A DNA stretch of 64,000 nucleotides from an uncultured Thioclava sp. (GCF_913064665.1 NZ_CAJYBT010000006.1:57192-121191), one strand, 5' to 3'. Counted from the first letter of the stretch, positions 18,461 through 27,483 are shown. Made by a program: numbers and translations. The notes: generated by a model from the sequence alone, not told the origin.

Positions 18461-19726
18461 ATGAGCAATTTGGACCAACCTGCCCTCGGCCCGGCAGATG
18501 CCGAAGGCACTTGGCTTAATGACCCGCAGCACCGCCGCTTTTTGCAACACGAAGCGCGCGCGCAGCTCAACTTCTTCCGCGCGAGCCTTGGCCCTAACGG
18601 CTGGATCAAGACGCTTGACTGGACCGGCGCTCCGCGCCCCGACACGACCCAAGAACTGCATACCATCACCCGGCTGGTGCATTCCTACGCGCTGGGGGAA
18701 AAGGCCGGATACACTGCGGGCGCGCCCTTGATCGATGCCGGAATTCAGGGGCTGAGAACCCGACACCGCGACGATCTTCATGGTGGCTATTTCTGGGCCG
18801 TTTCGCCCGACGGCCCCGTGGATGACATCAAGCTCGCCTATGGCCACGTCTTCGTAATGCTCGCCGCAGCCTCGGCCAAAAGCGTAGGCCACCCAGATGC
18901 CGACCGGCTTTTGGAAGATGTCTGGGATGTGCTAGACAGCCGCTATTGGGACGAGGAGGCCGGGCTCTTTCGCGACGAGTATGCTCGCGACTGGACGCCG
19001 ATTTCGCGCTATCGCGGCATGAACGCGAACATGCACGCGATTGAGGCGATGCTCACGGCTTACGAAGCGACCGGCGAGAGCGTCTTTTTGCAACGCGCGG
19101 GTCGGATTCTCGATTTCTTCATCAACCGGATCGCGTCGCATCACGGCTGGCGTCTGCCCGAACATTACACCGAGGCGTGGGAGGTCGACCCACATTACGC
19201 CGGCAATCCGATGTTCCGCCCCGCCGGGACGACACCCGGCCATTCGCTGGAACTGGGACGCCTTCTGATACAACATTGGGACCTGAGCGGACGCCCCACG
19301 CCCGAGGCACCAATCCGAGCCCGACACCTGATCGAGCAGGCGCTGAGCGATGCCTGGCGTGAGGATGGCGGCTTTGTCTACACGTTGGATATCGAAGGCC
19401 GCCCTGCGATCCGCGACCGCTACTGGTGGCCGGTGAGCGAAGGGATCGGCGCAATGGCGGCCCTGATCAAGCTGGAAGCCCGCGCCTCGGACGAGGAATG
19501 GTATCGCCGCCTTTGGAATTACGCCGCGGCCCATTTCATCGATGCGTCACGGGGCGGCTGGTTCCCGGAAATCGATGAGGCGGGAGCGCCCTGCGAGCGT
19601 CAGTTCCTCGGCAAGCCCGACATCTACCATTCCCTTCAGGCGGCGCTTTTCCCGCTCGTGCCCCGTCTGTCGCGGATCGCGGAGGGGTTGGAGTCGGACA
19701 GTGCTGCCGAGACCTCAAATCTTTAA
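18461..19726 (+). CDS. AGE-family sugar isomerase/epimerase (mannose or sulfoquinovose isomerase type)
   Basis: An (alpha/alpha)6-barrel protein of 421 aa. The blocks MNANMHAIEAMLTAYE and TTPGHSLELGRLLIQHW match the active-site regions of YihS and bacterial D-mannose isomerases, whose catalytic histidines lie in these motifs. It should interconvert an aldose and a ketose in the cytoplasm; specificity (mannose, glucose or sulfoquinovose) is not readable. GGAG lies eight bases before the ATG. It stands alone; the aldehyde dehydrogenase gene converges on it. Confidence 0.87.
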   Translation: MSNLDQPALGPADAEGTWLNDPQHRRFLQHEARAQLNFFRASLGPNGWIKTLDWTGAPRPDTTQELHTITRLVHSYALGEKAGYTAGAPLIDAGIQGLRTRHRDDLHGGYFWAVSPDGPVDDIKLAYGHVFVMLAAASAKSVGHPDADRLLEDVWDVLDSRYWDEEAGLFRDEYARDWTPISRYRGMNANMHAIEAMLTAYEATGESVFLQRAGRILDFFINRIASHHGWRLPEHYTEAWEVDPHYAGNPMFRPAGTTPGHSLELGRLLIQHWDLSGRPTPEAPIRARHLIEQALSDAWREDGGFVYTLDIEGRPAIRDRYWWPVSEGIGAMAALIKLEARASDEEWYRRLWNYAAAHFIDASRGGWFPEIDEAGAPCERQFLGKPDIYHSLQAALFPLVPRLSRIAEGLESDSAAETSNL

Positions 19727-19775
19727 CAAAGAGGCGCGCACCGTAGCGGCAGGTGAACGGACAGGGTAAGGATCA

Positions 19776-19904
19776 AGGGACTCGTCGCAAACTTACGGGT
19801 GGGTCAAACGTCGGACCGGACATGGGGGGGATCGAAGTCGCCCCCATGTTCCAAAATGGTCTGTTCGGCGCCAATGGCCTCACCCAAAAGTTTGCGACAG
19901 CGCC
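19776..19904. mobile_element. Small remnant with IS6-like inverted ends
   Basis: An imperfect inverted repeat brackets about 125 bp. The left arm is TCGCAAACTTACGGGTGGGT at 19785-19804. Reading inward on the minus strand from about 19904, the right arm is GGCGCTGTCGCAAACTTTTG. The tip resembles IS6-family ends (GGC-CTGT-GCAAA type). Nested inside is a strong hairpin, GGACATGGGGG/CCCCCATGTTCC, at 19818-19852. No transposase is present and no target duplication was evident. It may be an internally deleted insertion sequence or MITE-like element. It could also act as a terminator between the convergent flanking genes. Confidence 0.45.
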
Positions 19905-19907
19905 CCC

Positions 19908-21344
19908 TTATTCTGCCCAGCCCGAGATTGACTTAACGTCGCAGAATTCCTCGATTCCCCAGCGACCGCCTTCACGCGCGCGCCCCGAAGCACCAACGCC
20001 GCCAAATGGCGCGCCCGCGCCGCGATCTGCGCCGTTCATCTCAACCATGCCCGAGCGCAACGCCCGTGCCAGACGGTTGCGACGCGCTCCATCTCCGGAC
20101 TGGACGTAATTCGTCAGACCGTAAGGCGTGGCATTGGCCACTTCGATCGCCTGATCTTCGGAGTCAAACGGCATGATCGACAGAACCGGACCAAAGATTT
20201 CCTCGTTCATGATCGTCATGGACGGATCGCAATCGGCAAAGACCGTGGGGCGAACGTAGAACCCCCGGTTCAGATTTTCCGGACGCCCCGGACCGCCTGC
20301 GACCAGCTTGGCCCCCTCGGCGATGCCTTGTTCGATCAACCCTTGGATCTTTTCGAATTGCGATTTGTTCACCACCGGGCCGATATGACCGCCCTCTTCA
20401 CGCGGGCTGGCAACCTTGGTTTCTTCCGCCGTTTTGCGCGCGATCTCGACGGCGCGGTCATAGGCAGGGCGTTCCACCAGCATCCGGGTTGGCGCGTTGC
20501 AGCTTTGCCCCGAATTCTGGAAGCAGTGTTTCACGCCGCGTGCCACCGCTTCGTCATCCGCATCGGCAAAGACGAGGTTGGCCCCCTTGCCGCCCAGCTC
20601 CAGCGTGACGCGTTTCAACGTCTCTGCCGCCGCCTTGGAAATTGCACGGCCTGCGCGGGTCGATCCGGTGAACGAAATCATCTCGATATCGGGATGCGTC
20701 GAAAGCTGTGAGCCCACACCCATACCGTCGCCATTCACCAGATTGAACACGCCCGGCGGCAAGCCCGCCTCGTCCAGAATCTCGGTAAAGAGTAGCGAGG
20801 ATAGCGGCGATTCCTCGGAGGGTTTCAGCACCATCGTGCAGCCCGCCAAAATCGCCGGAATCACCTTGAGCGTGACTTGGTTCATCGGCCAGTTCCACGG
20901 CGTGATCAGCCCGACGACCCCCACCGCCTCATGCGCGATCATCGCGCCGGGCGTGCCATCCCCCAGCGGATGCACCCAGGGGAACGCCTTTGCGGCCGTG
21001 ATGAAATTGGCGATGTGATAGGCACCCGCGCCCCATTGGTTCCTGCGCGCCAGATCAATCGGCGCGCCCATCTCAAGGCTCATCGCCTGCGCCATCTCCT
21101 CGGAGCGGCGGGCATAGATCTCGGCGATCCGCTCGACAGCGGCGATACGCACCGCTGGGTCGGCCGCTTTCCAGCCGGGAAGCGCCGCCTTGGCCGCAGC
21201 GACCGCCGCATCGGTATCGGCCTGATCCCCCAAAGAAATCACCGCACAGGGCTCTTCGCTGGCCGGGTCGATCACTTGGTAATCGCGCGCTACTTTCGGT
21301 GCCACCCATGCCCCGTTGATATAAAAATCCCGCTTCTCGATCAT
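19908..21344 (-). CDS. NAD(P)-dependent aldehyde dehydrogenase
   Basis: ALDH-superfamily enzyme of 478 aa. The general base is E249 in LELGGKGANL and the nucleophile is C282 in NSGQSCNAPTR; the cofactor-binding segment TPWNWPMNQ and the C-terminal NEEIFGPVLS are intact. It oxidises an aldehyde to the acid; substrate unknown. An AAGGAGG site five bases before the chosen ATG fixes the start (MIEKRDF); the frame continues upstream only as non-coding sequence. The spacer to the divergent peroxiredoxin gene (21345-21507) likely carries both promoters. Confidence 0.93.
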   Translation of the reverse strand: MIEKRDFYINGAWVAPKVARDYQVIDPASEEPCAVISLGDQADTDAAVAAAKAALPGWKAADPAVRIAAVERIAEIYARRSEEMAQAMSLEMGAPIDLARRNQWGAGAYHIANFITAAKAFPWVHPLGDGTPGAMIAHEAVGVVGLITPWNWPMNQVTLKVIPAILAGCTMVLKPSEESPLSSLLFTEILDEAGLPPGVFNLVNGDGMGVGSQLSTHPDIEMISFTGSTRAGRAISKAAAETLKRVTLELGGKGANLVFADADDEAVARGVKHCFQNSGQSCNAPTRMLVERPAYDRAVEIARKTAEETKVASPREEGGHIGPVVNKSQFEKIQGLIEQGIAEGAKLVAGGPGRPENLNRGFYVRPTVFADCDPSMTIMNEEIFGPVLSIMPFDSEDQAIEVANATPYGLTNYVQSGDGARRNRLARALRSGMVEMNGADRGAGAPFGGVGASGRAREGGRWGIEEFCDVKSISGWAE

Positions 21345-21507
21345 CGCCGCCTCCTTGGCTGAATACTGGGCAAATCTGTCACCCCGCCCGCGCAAGGACA
21401 AGATGTCACGCGGCACAACCCAAAAAGAATACCAACCGTCTGGAAGCGAGACGGCGAAAGGCCTATATCCGGGTTGACGATGAATTTTCACTGACAGGAG
21501 GTGCCTC

Positions 21508-22155
21508 ATGGGCCTGCGCATCAACGATATTGCTCCCGATTTCACCGCTGACTCGACCGCTGGCGAGATCAAGTTCCATGATTGGGTCGGCGACGGCTAC
21601 GCGATCCTTTTCTCGCATCCCAAAGACTTCACCCCGGTTTGCACCACCGAATTCAGCGCGGTCGCTCAGCTCGCCTCCGAATTCGAAAAGCGCAACACCA
21701 AGGTGATGGGCGTCTCCGTCGACACCGTCGAAGAGCACGTGAAATGGAAAGCCGACATCGAGAAAGTCGCTGGTGCGCCCGCGAATTTCCCGATCATCGA
21801 CGATACCTCGCTCAATGTCTCCAAGCTCTATGACATGCTGCCCGCAGAGGCCTATATGCCCGACGGGCGCACGGCGGCTGACTCGGCTTCGGTGCGTACG
21901 ACCTTTATCATCGGCCCCGACAAGAAAATCCGCCTGATGATCATCTACCCGATGACCGTTGGTCGCAACTTCGCCGAGATCCTGCGCGCTCTTGATGCCG
22001 TGCAAGCCACCGACGGCCAGCCGCTGGCAACCCCCGCCAACTGGGTGCCCGGTCAAGACGTGATCGTGGGCCTGTCGCTGTCGACCGAGGAAGCCAAGGC
22101 GAAATATGGCGATGTCGATGTCAAACTGCCCTACCTGCGCACCGTCAAGATCTGA
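21508..22155 (+). CDS. 1-Cys peroxiredoxin (Prx6 type)
   Basis: Thiol peroxidase of 215 aa that reduces H2O2 and organic peroxides. The peroxidatic Cys is C45 in PKDFTPVCTTE, and no other cysteine exists in the protein, which defines the 1-Cys type. The C-terminal Prx domain (GRNFAEILRALDA, then NWVPGQDVIV) is complete. A strong AGGAGGT site precedes the ATG. A terminator follows directly. Confidence 0.95.
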   Translation: MGLRINDIAPDFTADSTAGEIKFHDWVGDGYAILFSHPKDFTPVCTTEFSAVAQLASEFEKRNTKVMGVSVDTVEEHVKWKADIEKVAGAPANFPIIDDTSLNVSKLYDMLPAEAYMPDGRTAADSASVRTTFIIGPDKKIRLMIIYPMTVGRNFAEILRALDAVQATDGQPLATPANWVPGQDVIVGLSLSTEEAKAKYGDVDVKLPYLRTVKI

Positions 22156-22187
22156 GGTCAGGGCGGAACAGCACCTGCGATAGCATG

Positions 22188-22216
22188 AAGCCCCGGCCGC
22201 CGCGCCGGGGCTTTTT
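22188..22216 (+). terminator. Intrinsic terminator after the peroxiredoxin gene
   Basis: The stem AAGCCCCGGC / GCCGGGGCTT with a short loop is followed by TTTTT on the plus strand. It also lies at the end of the convergent sulfotransferase gene, whose stop begins at 22218, and may work for both directions. Confidence 0.88.
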
Positions 22217-22938
22217 CATGCGCGCTCTTGTGCCCAGTAATTGCGCTGCGCAGGCGTGTCGAAATCAAACCCGAAGCGCTCGATATCGGCGTGATACCAG
22301 TCGGCAACGATCTGGATCGTGCGCGGGGTGTAGAAGCTGCGGTAATCAGCCTTCGCAGAGCGGTTGCGTTGTGGCGCGGGGTCCACCTTGAAATAGGCGG
22401 GCAGTTCGTCGCGCAAATGCTCAAGACGCAAGATGTCAGCCTGAATTTCACCCGCCTCATTGGTCACGTAGTCAAGCTGCGGATACCACCCGCGGATCGC
22501 ACGATGCCAATAAAACGGCTTGTTGCCCCAGACGTGACGCTCTTCAAGGAACGCGTCGAAGCTTTGGGCGGTGTAATCATTGGAGCGGGTCGATTTTTCC
22601 ATCGCCAGCTTGCCGAAGGTCCAGCGCGACACCGTGCGCGCCCAAGGGTTGCGCACCACCGCAAAGGCCTGCAAGCGCGCCTGCGCTTTGTGCGACAGAT
22701 CCCGCCAGCGCGCGTGCTGATAGCCGTGATGCTCTCCATTGGCGTTCATCGTTGCCAGCAGTTCCTTGCGATAGGCGCGATCCTTGAGAAGATATGGATC
22801 GGCGGGCAAGATACGCCCCTGCAACTGGGGATGCTTGCGCAGACTCACCCCGGCATTCTTGGGGATGTGCAGAAACAAATGGGTCGGGTGACCAAGCTGC
22901 CAAGTCAGGTAGTTACGGATCATACGAAGACCAGCCAT
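22216..22938 (-). CDS. Sulfotransferase-family protein
   Basis: A 240-aa protein with the two PAPS-binding motifs of sulfotransferases: the 5'-phosphosulfate loop HIPKNAGVS (residues 24-32) and the 3'-phosphate block AVVRNPWARTVS (residues 93-104). It probably sulfates a surface glycan made by the adjacent glycosyltransferases. GAGGGG precedes the ATG, whose A overlaps the last base of the upstream GT25 stop (TGATG), so it is translationally coupled and is the last gene of the cluster. Confidence 0.85.
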   Translation of the reverse strand: MAGLRMIRNYLTWQLGHPTHLFLHIPKNAGVSLRKHPQLQGRILPADPYLLKDRAYRKELLATMNANGEHHGYQHARWRDLSHKAQARLQAFAVVRNPWARTVSRWTFGKLAMEKSTRSNDYTAQSFDAFLEERHVWGNKPFYWHRAIRGWYPQLDYVTNEAGEIQADILRLEHLRDELPAYFKVDPAPQRNRSAKADYRSFYTPRTIQIVADWYHADIERFGFDFDTPAQRNYWAQERA

Positions 22939-23705
22939 CAACGCCCCTCGTGTTGTGGTGCGGGCTGAACTTCGCACCGCTGCGCCCCAAATAGAGTGCG
23001 CAAACCTATCAAGCCCATCACAGCTTGGCGATAGATGCGCCTGACACGAAAGCGCCAACCACCGCGCCCGGGCCGCGCCACGCTAGAAATCGCGCTGGCC
23101 ACCGCGATTGGGGCGCTTAGCCCATAGCGGTCAGCCATGTCGATCTGGATCGCTTGTGCCGGATCGGCTTGCCAACGCTTCAGCCCCGCCGCCTCAACCA
23201 GCACCGCATCAGCCAGCGCGGGAACTGCATCGGCCCGCGCCAACAACTTGCGTGCGCCGTCGGGCCAAAGCACATAGGCCGCAGCCCCGCTGCGATCAAG
23301 ATACAGCCGCCGCAACCCTGGCAGGTCAGCGTGACGCCCCCCCATGATCTTGCGCCGCCCGCGCGTCTCAAGTGTCACAAGCTCAACATCCGAAGCCGCT
23401 TGCAGCTGCGCCAAAAACGCCGCCGCGCTGTTCATCAGCCAAGCGTCATCTTCAAGCACAAGCATCGCGCAGCCTTCAGCAACGACGCGCTCCCATGCGA
23501 TGCGATGTGACATCAGCGTGGCGATCTCAACGCCGCGCAACGGGCGCTGCCAGCGCGCCCAGATCGGGGCCTCCAAGGGCGGCGCGATAGCGTCGACCGT
23601 CACAGCGGCGATCCGCGTCAGCTCATAGCCCAACCGGGCGGCTTGGTCCTGTTGAAACGCCAATCGCGCCGTTTCACGGTCAAGATTGATCACCAGCGCT
23701 TTCAT
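22938..23705 (-). CDS. Glycosyltransferase family 25 protein (first copy)
   Basis: A 255-aa GT25/LOS-type glycosyltransferase. The start reads ALVINLDRETAR, the typical opening of the family. The region around LSHRIAW (here MSHRIAW), and the acidic motif LVLEDDAW that binds the nucleotide-sugar metal ion, are present. Usual substrates are galactose donors in lipooligosaccharide outer cores. It overlaps the upstream GT4 gene by four bases and the downstream sulfotransferase gene by one. Confidence 0.86.
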   Translation of the reverse strand: MKALVINLDRETARLAFQQDQAARLGYELTRIAAVTVDAIAPPLEAPIWARWQRPLRGVEIATLMSHRIAWERVVAEGCAMLVLEDDAWLMNSAAAFLAQLQAASDVELVTLETRGRRKIMGGRHADLPGLRRLYLDRSGAAAYVLWPDGARKLLARADAVPALADAVLVEAAGLKRWQADPAQAIQIDMADRYGLSAPIAVASAISSVARPGRGGWRFRVRRIYRQAVMGLIGLRTLFGAQRCEVQPAPQHEGR

Positions 23706-24769
23706 TCCGCATCGGGTCTGGTCTGGGCTGTAAAATCGCCCGAAAACACGCGCAGATAGGCATCGACCACCGCATCACGACTGAAATACGCGTCAAGCCG
23801 TTCGCGGGCATTGGCAACGAACATCTCACCCAAACCCGGCTCATCGCGCAACCGCGCCAGACCAGCGGCAATCGCAAAGTCATCGTCGATCTCGGTGACG
23901 ATCCCGTCGACGCCATCGCGCATATACCAGTCCGGCCCCTCAGAGCGTGTCGCGACCGTCGGCACACCGGCCTGCCACGCCTCAAGCAAGGTATTGCCCA
24001 AGGGCTCATGGCGCGAGGGCATCACGAACGCATCGCCAGCCGCCACATGATGCATCGGCTCGCTCACCCAGCCTGCAAAACGCACCCGGTCGGCCATGCC
24101 CAGCTCTTTCGCCAGTGCCGTGAGTGCGCCGCGTTGCTCTCCATCCCCCAGCAGCCACAAATAGGCGTCGGGCAGGCGGGCAACCGCCCGGATCAACGTA
24201 TCAAACCCTTTGCGCGGCACGAAACGGCCCGAGGCTACCACGACAAACGCCCCTTCCGGGGTGCCCATTGCAGCGCGATTGATCGGGCTTGCATCTACCT
24301 TGCGGGCGAAATTCGAGATCGTCAGAACCGGGCGTTGCCAGCCCAGATCGCGACAGCGCGTGGCAATCCCCGGCAGATTTCCCACCAGCACATCGCATTT
24401 GCCGAAATGTTTGAGGTTCTCGGGAAAATCCCCCATCCGCGCAAGTTTCACGACACCGGGCCAGTCATGCAACAACCGCCCCGCGCGCGGCATCCACGCC
24501 ATCACCGCATCGGGCTTCCAGTCGCGCACCCACGCATTTGCTCGCCAATGCGCCAGCAGGCTGAGCGGCGAAATCCGGCTGAAATTGTTGCGCATCACCT
24601 GGCCGAGCGGCGTGATGTCCCCCTCCCAAGTCCGGTTCGGGCGGATCACAAAGCGCTGCTCCAGTCCGCGTTCGGCGAAAGCTCCTGCGAGGTTCACGAA
24701 AAACCGCTCCGCCCCGCCCTCTTTGCCGAAATGGAAATGCAACACACGTTTGGGCATCGCCTTAGTCAT
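23702..24769 (-). CDS. Glycosyltransferase family 4 (GT-B fold)
   Basis: A retaining GT-B glycosyltransferase of about 355 aa. The N-terminal domain opens RVLHFHFGKEGGAERFFVNL. The donor-binding C-terminal domain contains VASGRFVPRKGFDTLI and the E-x7-E region of the family in MPSRHEPLGNTLLEAWQAG. It transfers a sugar to a surface glycan, likely on the inner face of the inner membrane. The ATG chosen overlaps the end of the next GT25 gene; MPKRV four codons on is an alternative. Start codons here lack a clear ribosome-binding site, consistent with coupling. Confidence 0.87.
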   Translation of the reverse strand: MTKAMPKRVLHFHFGKEGGAERFFVNLAGAFAERGLEQRFVIRPNRTWEGDITPLGQVMRNNFSRISPLSLLAHWRANAWVRDWKPDAVMAWMPRAGRLLHDWPGVVKLARMGDFPENLKHFGKCDVLVGNLPGIATRCRDLGWQRPVLTISNFARKVDASPINRAAMGTPEGAFVVVASGRFVPRKGFDTLIRAVARLPDAYLWLLGDGEQRGALTALAKELGMADRVRFAGWVSEPMHHVAAGDAFVMPSRHEPLGNTLLEAWQAGVPTVATRSEGPDWYMRDGVDGIVTEIDDDFAIAAGLARLRDEPGLGEMFVANARERLDAYFSRDAVVDAYLRVFSGDFTAQTRPDAE

Positions 24770-25523
24770 TGTGCGTCCAACCTTCCTTGCGCCGATGACG
24801 CGCCAATGCGCGCCGATAGCGCAACCCATAAATCAGCGAATGCAGCGCTTGGCCCAAGCCGCCGCGCCGCCCCGCACGACGGGCCTTGCCAATGGTGCCC
24901 GTGACCGCCTGTTGATCGCCAATACGCACGGGCCCGGGCAGCACAAGGGCCACCCGCAGACCGGTTTCCCAAACGAATTTCTGATCTTCATCCACGGGGC
25001 GGAAAAACGGCGTGGCGCGCGCAACCAAACGCTGCGCCGCCGCGCGGGTCAGCGCATAGCCGATCAGGCAGGTCGGCACGCGATATGGAACGCCAATGCG
25101 GATGCCGGGCAGCAGATCGCGCGCCTGCGCCAAATCGACCTGAGGATCGAGCGTGAACAGCTTGACCATGTCCCAATCGCGCGCGCCGTCGTTGGACAGC
25201 GCCTCAATCACGGGGCGCAACGTGTCGTCGGCCTCGAAATCATCCTCAAAGATCACGCCACCTTCGGCCGGACCCTCGGCAATCTGGCGCCAAGCGTCGA
25301 TATGCGACAGGTAACAGCCAATCTCGGCAGGCACGAGCGGCTGACGGCCCGCACGCGCATTGCGCTTAGCGTCATAACAGGCATCGATTTTGGCCTGCGG
25401 CAATTGCCAGCCATTCACCGCCTCAACTCGCTGAAACGCAATCCCCTGCCCCTCAAGCACCGCCCGCGCCTGATCCATCCGCACAGTATTATCGGCAAGG
25501 TTTATGACATAGGCAGGCCACAT
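24762..25523 (-). CDS. Glycosyltransferase family 25 protein (second copy)
   Basis: A 253-aa GT25 protein: AYVINLADNTVRMDQ opening, CYLSHIDAW acceptor-side motif and GVIFEDDFEADD metal-binding motif. It is diverged from the other GT25 in this cluster (22938-23705), so the two probably add different residues. The gene begins three bases after the FkbM methyltransferase stop and overlaps the GT4 gene, forming one transcript. Confidence 0.87.
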   Translation of the reverse strand: MWPAYVINLADNTVRMDQARAVLEGQGIAFQRVEAVNGWQLPQAKIDACYDAKRNARAGRQPLVPAEIGCYLSHIDAWRQIAEGPAEGGVIFEDDFEADDTLRPVIEALSNDGARDWDMVKLFTLDPQVDLAQARDLLPGIRIGVPYRVPTCLIGYALTRAAAQRLVARATPFFRPVDEDQKFVWETGLRVALVLPGPVRIGDQQAVTGTIGKARRAGRRGGLGQALHSLIYGLRYRRALARHRRKEGWTHND

Positions 25524-25526
25524 GGG

Positions 25527-26243
25527 TTAGCTTGTCTCTCGACTAAGCCAGACTGTTTTATGCCGCTTTTCACGAAGGTTAAAGCCACGCTCAACTAGAT
25601 TTGCCAGCATGCCATCAATCGCCTTTTCACCCATGATATGGGGATGCACTTCGATAATCATTTCGCGTATGCTCGACAAATCGGCCGCTTCTAGCAGTGC
25701 AATTTCAGCACCTTCGACGTCCATTACCAATACATTTGCCTTGGTTTCCTCCAAAGCCTGCTTGATCGGAACACTTTCCACGGTCACCTGATCACTCTTA
25801 AGGCCGCGATCTATGACCGAGGAAGAAACGATACCCGGATCGCGGAAGAAAGTAATCGGGCTGCCATCGACTGTAACCGCCTTGAGTATCAGGTTAGGAG
25901 ACAAACCGTTGAGAGCATAATTCTCATGGATAATTGTCTCTAGCGTAGCATTTGCCTCATAGGAAGTGACGCGACCTTCACTCGCAGCTTTGGTGCAGAT
26001 AAGACCAACCACGCCCACCCCAGCGCCAATCTCGATCACCCTATCAGTTGAACGGATCGCTTTGCGAGCAAGCTGCCTCTCTGCAAGTTCGTAGCCCCCC
26101 TTTATTATGCCTGCCGCAACTGAACGTGGGACCTTATCCTCGGCACAGATCAGACATACCCCGTCGAGGCGAGTAACTTTCCTGCGTGTAACACGATGCA
26201 GCCAGAGGCGCAGACTTCTGAAAGTCGGTTTTTTGCGTGTCAC
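25527..26243 (-). CDS. FkbM-family methyltransferase
   Basis: A 238-aa SAM-dependent methyltransferase. The SAM-binding motif is RVIEIGAGVGVVGLI; the FkbM signature VLVMDVEGAEIALLEAA and the MIIEVHPHIMG block follow. It likely O-methylates a sugar on the surface glycan. Base composition differs from its neighbours: a typical 60-base stretch is about 45% GC, against about 62% in the GT4 gene, suggesting recent transfer together with the following GT2 gene. Confidence 0.87.
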   Translation of the reverse strand: MTRKKPTFRSLRLWLHRVTRRKVTRLDGVCLICAEDKVPRSVAAGIIKGGYELAERQLARKAIRSTDRVIEIGAGVGVVGLICTKAASEGRVTSYEANATLETIIHENYALNGLSPNLILKAVTVDGSPITFFRDPGIVSSSVIDRGLKSDQVTVESVPIKQALEETKANVLVMDVEGAEIALLEAADLSSIREMIIEVHPHIMGEKAIDGMLANLVERGFNLREKRHKTVWLSRETS

Positions 26244-26341
26244 TCGTATCTCCCTGTTAGCTTCCCGATCACCTCTCTTCTTGGTGATCGCCCTACAAGT
26301 CCAATAGACGACGGCTCCAGAGCAGGCAAGCTGCGCACGAC

Positions 26342-27391
26342 TTATCCCAAGAGCCGCCCGAGTGACTTGCTAGTTTGATAGGGCCGCGTGCCTGTGAAGG
26401 TCGGAGAACGGGCAAGCAATGCTTCCTGTTCGACAATATGCATGTAATGCGCGCTTCCCTGAGCATGTTCGCCCCGGTCTGCGATGTAGCGGATTTGGTC
26501 GACGCCATTCGTAAACTTGAAATGCAAAAGCGCCATACGTGATTTTGCCAATGGCAGCTTGCGCGAGAGTGCATGCGCTCCATTGTAGAAATACATTCCT
26601 GACTGCCAGCGTAACAAAGGTATCTTGGTCAAATTGTATAGCGGTACATTACGCAGTCGGGCTCTTAGCCGGTGCCTAAGCAACGCCGCCCTCAATCTCT
26701 CGACATATCCAGGTTCGTAACTGCCACCAACGTCAGCAAATCGGTGTATCATTCTTGCTTCGGCGGAATCTCGTGAAACCCCCAATGGAGCGAAAATCCG
26801 CTGCCGCATGCCACCTATCACTTGGAAATAGGGGGTCGGATACTTTGCGCGAAATTTGCGCGGACTGGCAATTCGCATATAAGAATCGGGGGCATCAAAA
26901 AGTGGGAATGTTTCGATCAAACGCCCCTCTTGATACCGATGTTCGCTAAGCGGCGCATCCTGATACATGTCGATCATCGTTGCTTGCACAGCTTCAGCCC
27001 CTTCCGACTCGAAGCCGGAAATAACCGTATGCAAATCACGATCTTCCACTTGGTGATAGACTAGATGTTCGTCGACATCGGGCACAACGACCCACGAACC
27101 ATCGCAATACTCATCCAGTAGTTGAGCACGCCAGAAACGCTTATCGCGCGAATAGCTTGAACCATCCACAGGCGAAAAAAGGCTCACGTCGTGCTGCGCT
27201 TCAAGTAGTTCGCGAGAGCCGTCGTCCGAACGATCATCAACTATCAGAAAATGATCAACTCCAAGCAAGCGGTAGTGCGCAAGGAACTCTGGTAAAATCC
27301 GCCCTTCATTGTGAGTAAGTGCGACACATGTCAAACGCGCACCAGACTTGCGCAGCGCTGTGATAGGCTTGAGTAGGCTTGTCTGGTTCAT
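26342..27391 (-). CDS. Glycosyltransferase family 2-like protein
   Basis: A 349-aa GT-A-fold protein of the Glyco_tranf_2_4/GT92-like group: THNEGRILPEFLAHYRLLG, then HFLIVDDRSDDGS and VVVPDVDEHLV, which supplies the DxD-like metal site. AGGAG lies just before the chosen ATG (MNQTSLL). It is the promoter-proximal gene of the glycan cluster. Codon usage is more AT-rich than the window average, as for the FkbM gene. The 98 bases to the next gene hold no recognisable feature. Confidence 0.83.
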   Translation of the reverse strand: MNQTSLLKPITALRKSGARLTCVALTHNEGRILPEFLAHYRLLGVDHFLIVDDRSDDGSRELLEAQHDVSLFSPVDGSSYSRDKRFWRAQLLDEYCDGSWVVVPDVDEHLVYHQVEDRDLHTVISGFESEGAEAVQATMIDMYQDAPLSEHRYQEGRLIETFPLFDAPDSYMRIASPRKFRAKYPTPYFQVIGGMRQRIFAPLGVSRDSAEARMIHRFADVGGSYEPGYVERLRAALLRHRLRARLRNVPLYNLTKIPLLRWQSGMYFYNGAHALSRKLPLAKSRMALLHFKFTNGVDQIRYIADRGEHAQGSAHYMHIVEQEALLARSPTFTGTRPYQTSKSLGRLLG

Positions 27392-27427
27392 GACATCTCC
27401 TGCGACCTGCTTGGCTACATCAAATAG

Positions 27428-27455
27428 CAAAGGCCCCTGCTATTGGGCAGGGGCC
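27428..27455 (-). terminator. Hairpin downstream of pnp
   Basis: A perfect nine-base stem, GGCCCCTGC / GCAGGGGCC, around a TATTGG loop lies 28 bases past the pnp stop. On the minus strand it is followed by CTTTGCTATTTG, a weak T tract, so it may be a terminator or an mRNA 3' stabiliser. Confidence 0.65.
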
Positions 27456-27483
27456 AGCGCAATTTTCATCGAAAGCGAAAAGC

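Noticed and set aside
17942..18892. 316-codon minus-strand frame across the xthA upstream spacer and the AGE-family gene
   Set aside because: More than half lies antisense to the conserved AGE-family protein, and no domain is recognisable.
18461..21344. AGE isomerase plus aldehyde dehydrogenase as a sulfoquinovose pathway
   Set aside because: The genes are convergent and separated by an IS-like relic, and no aldolase, kinase or transporter of such a pathway is nearby.
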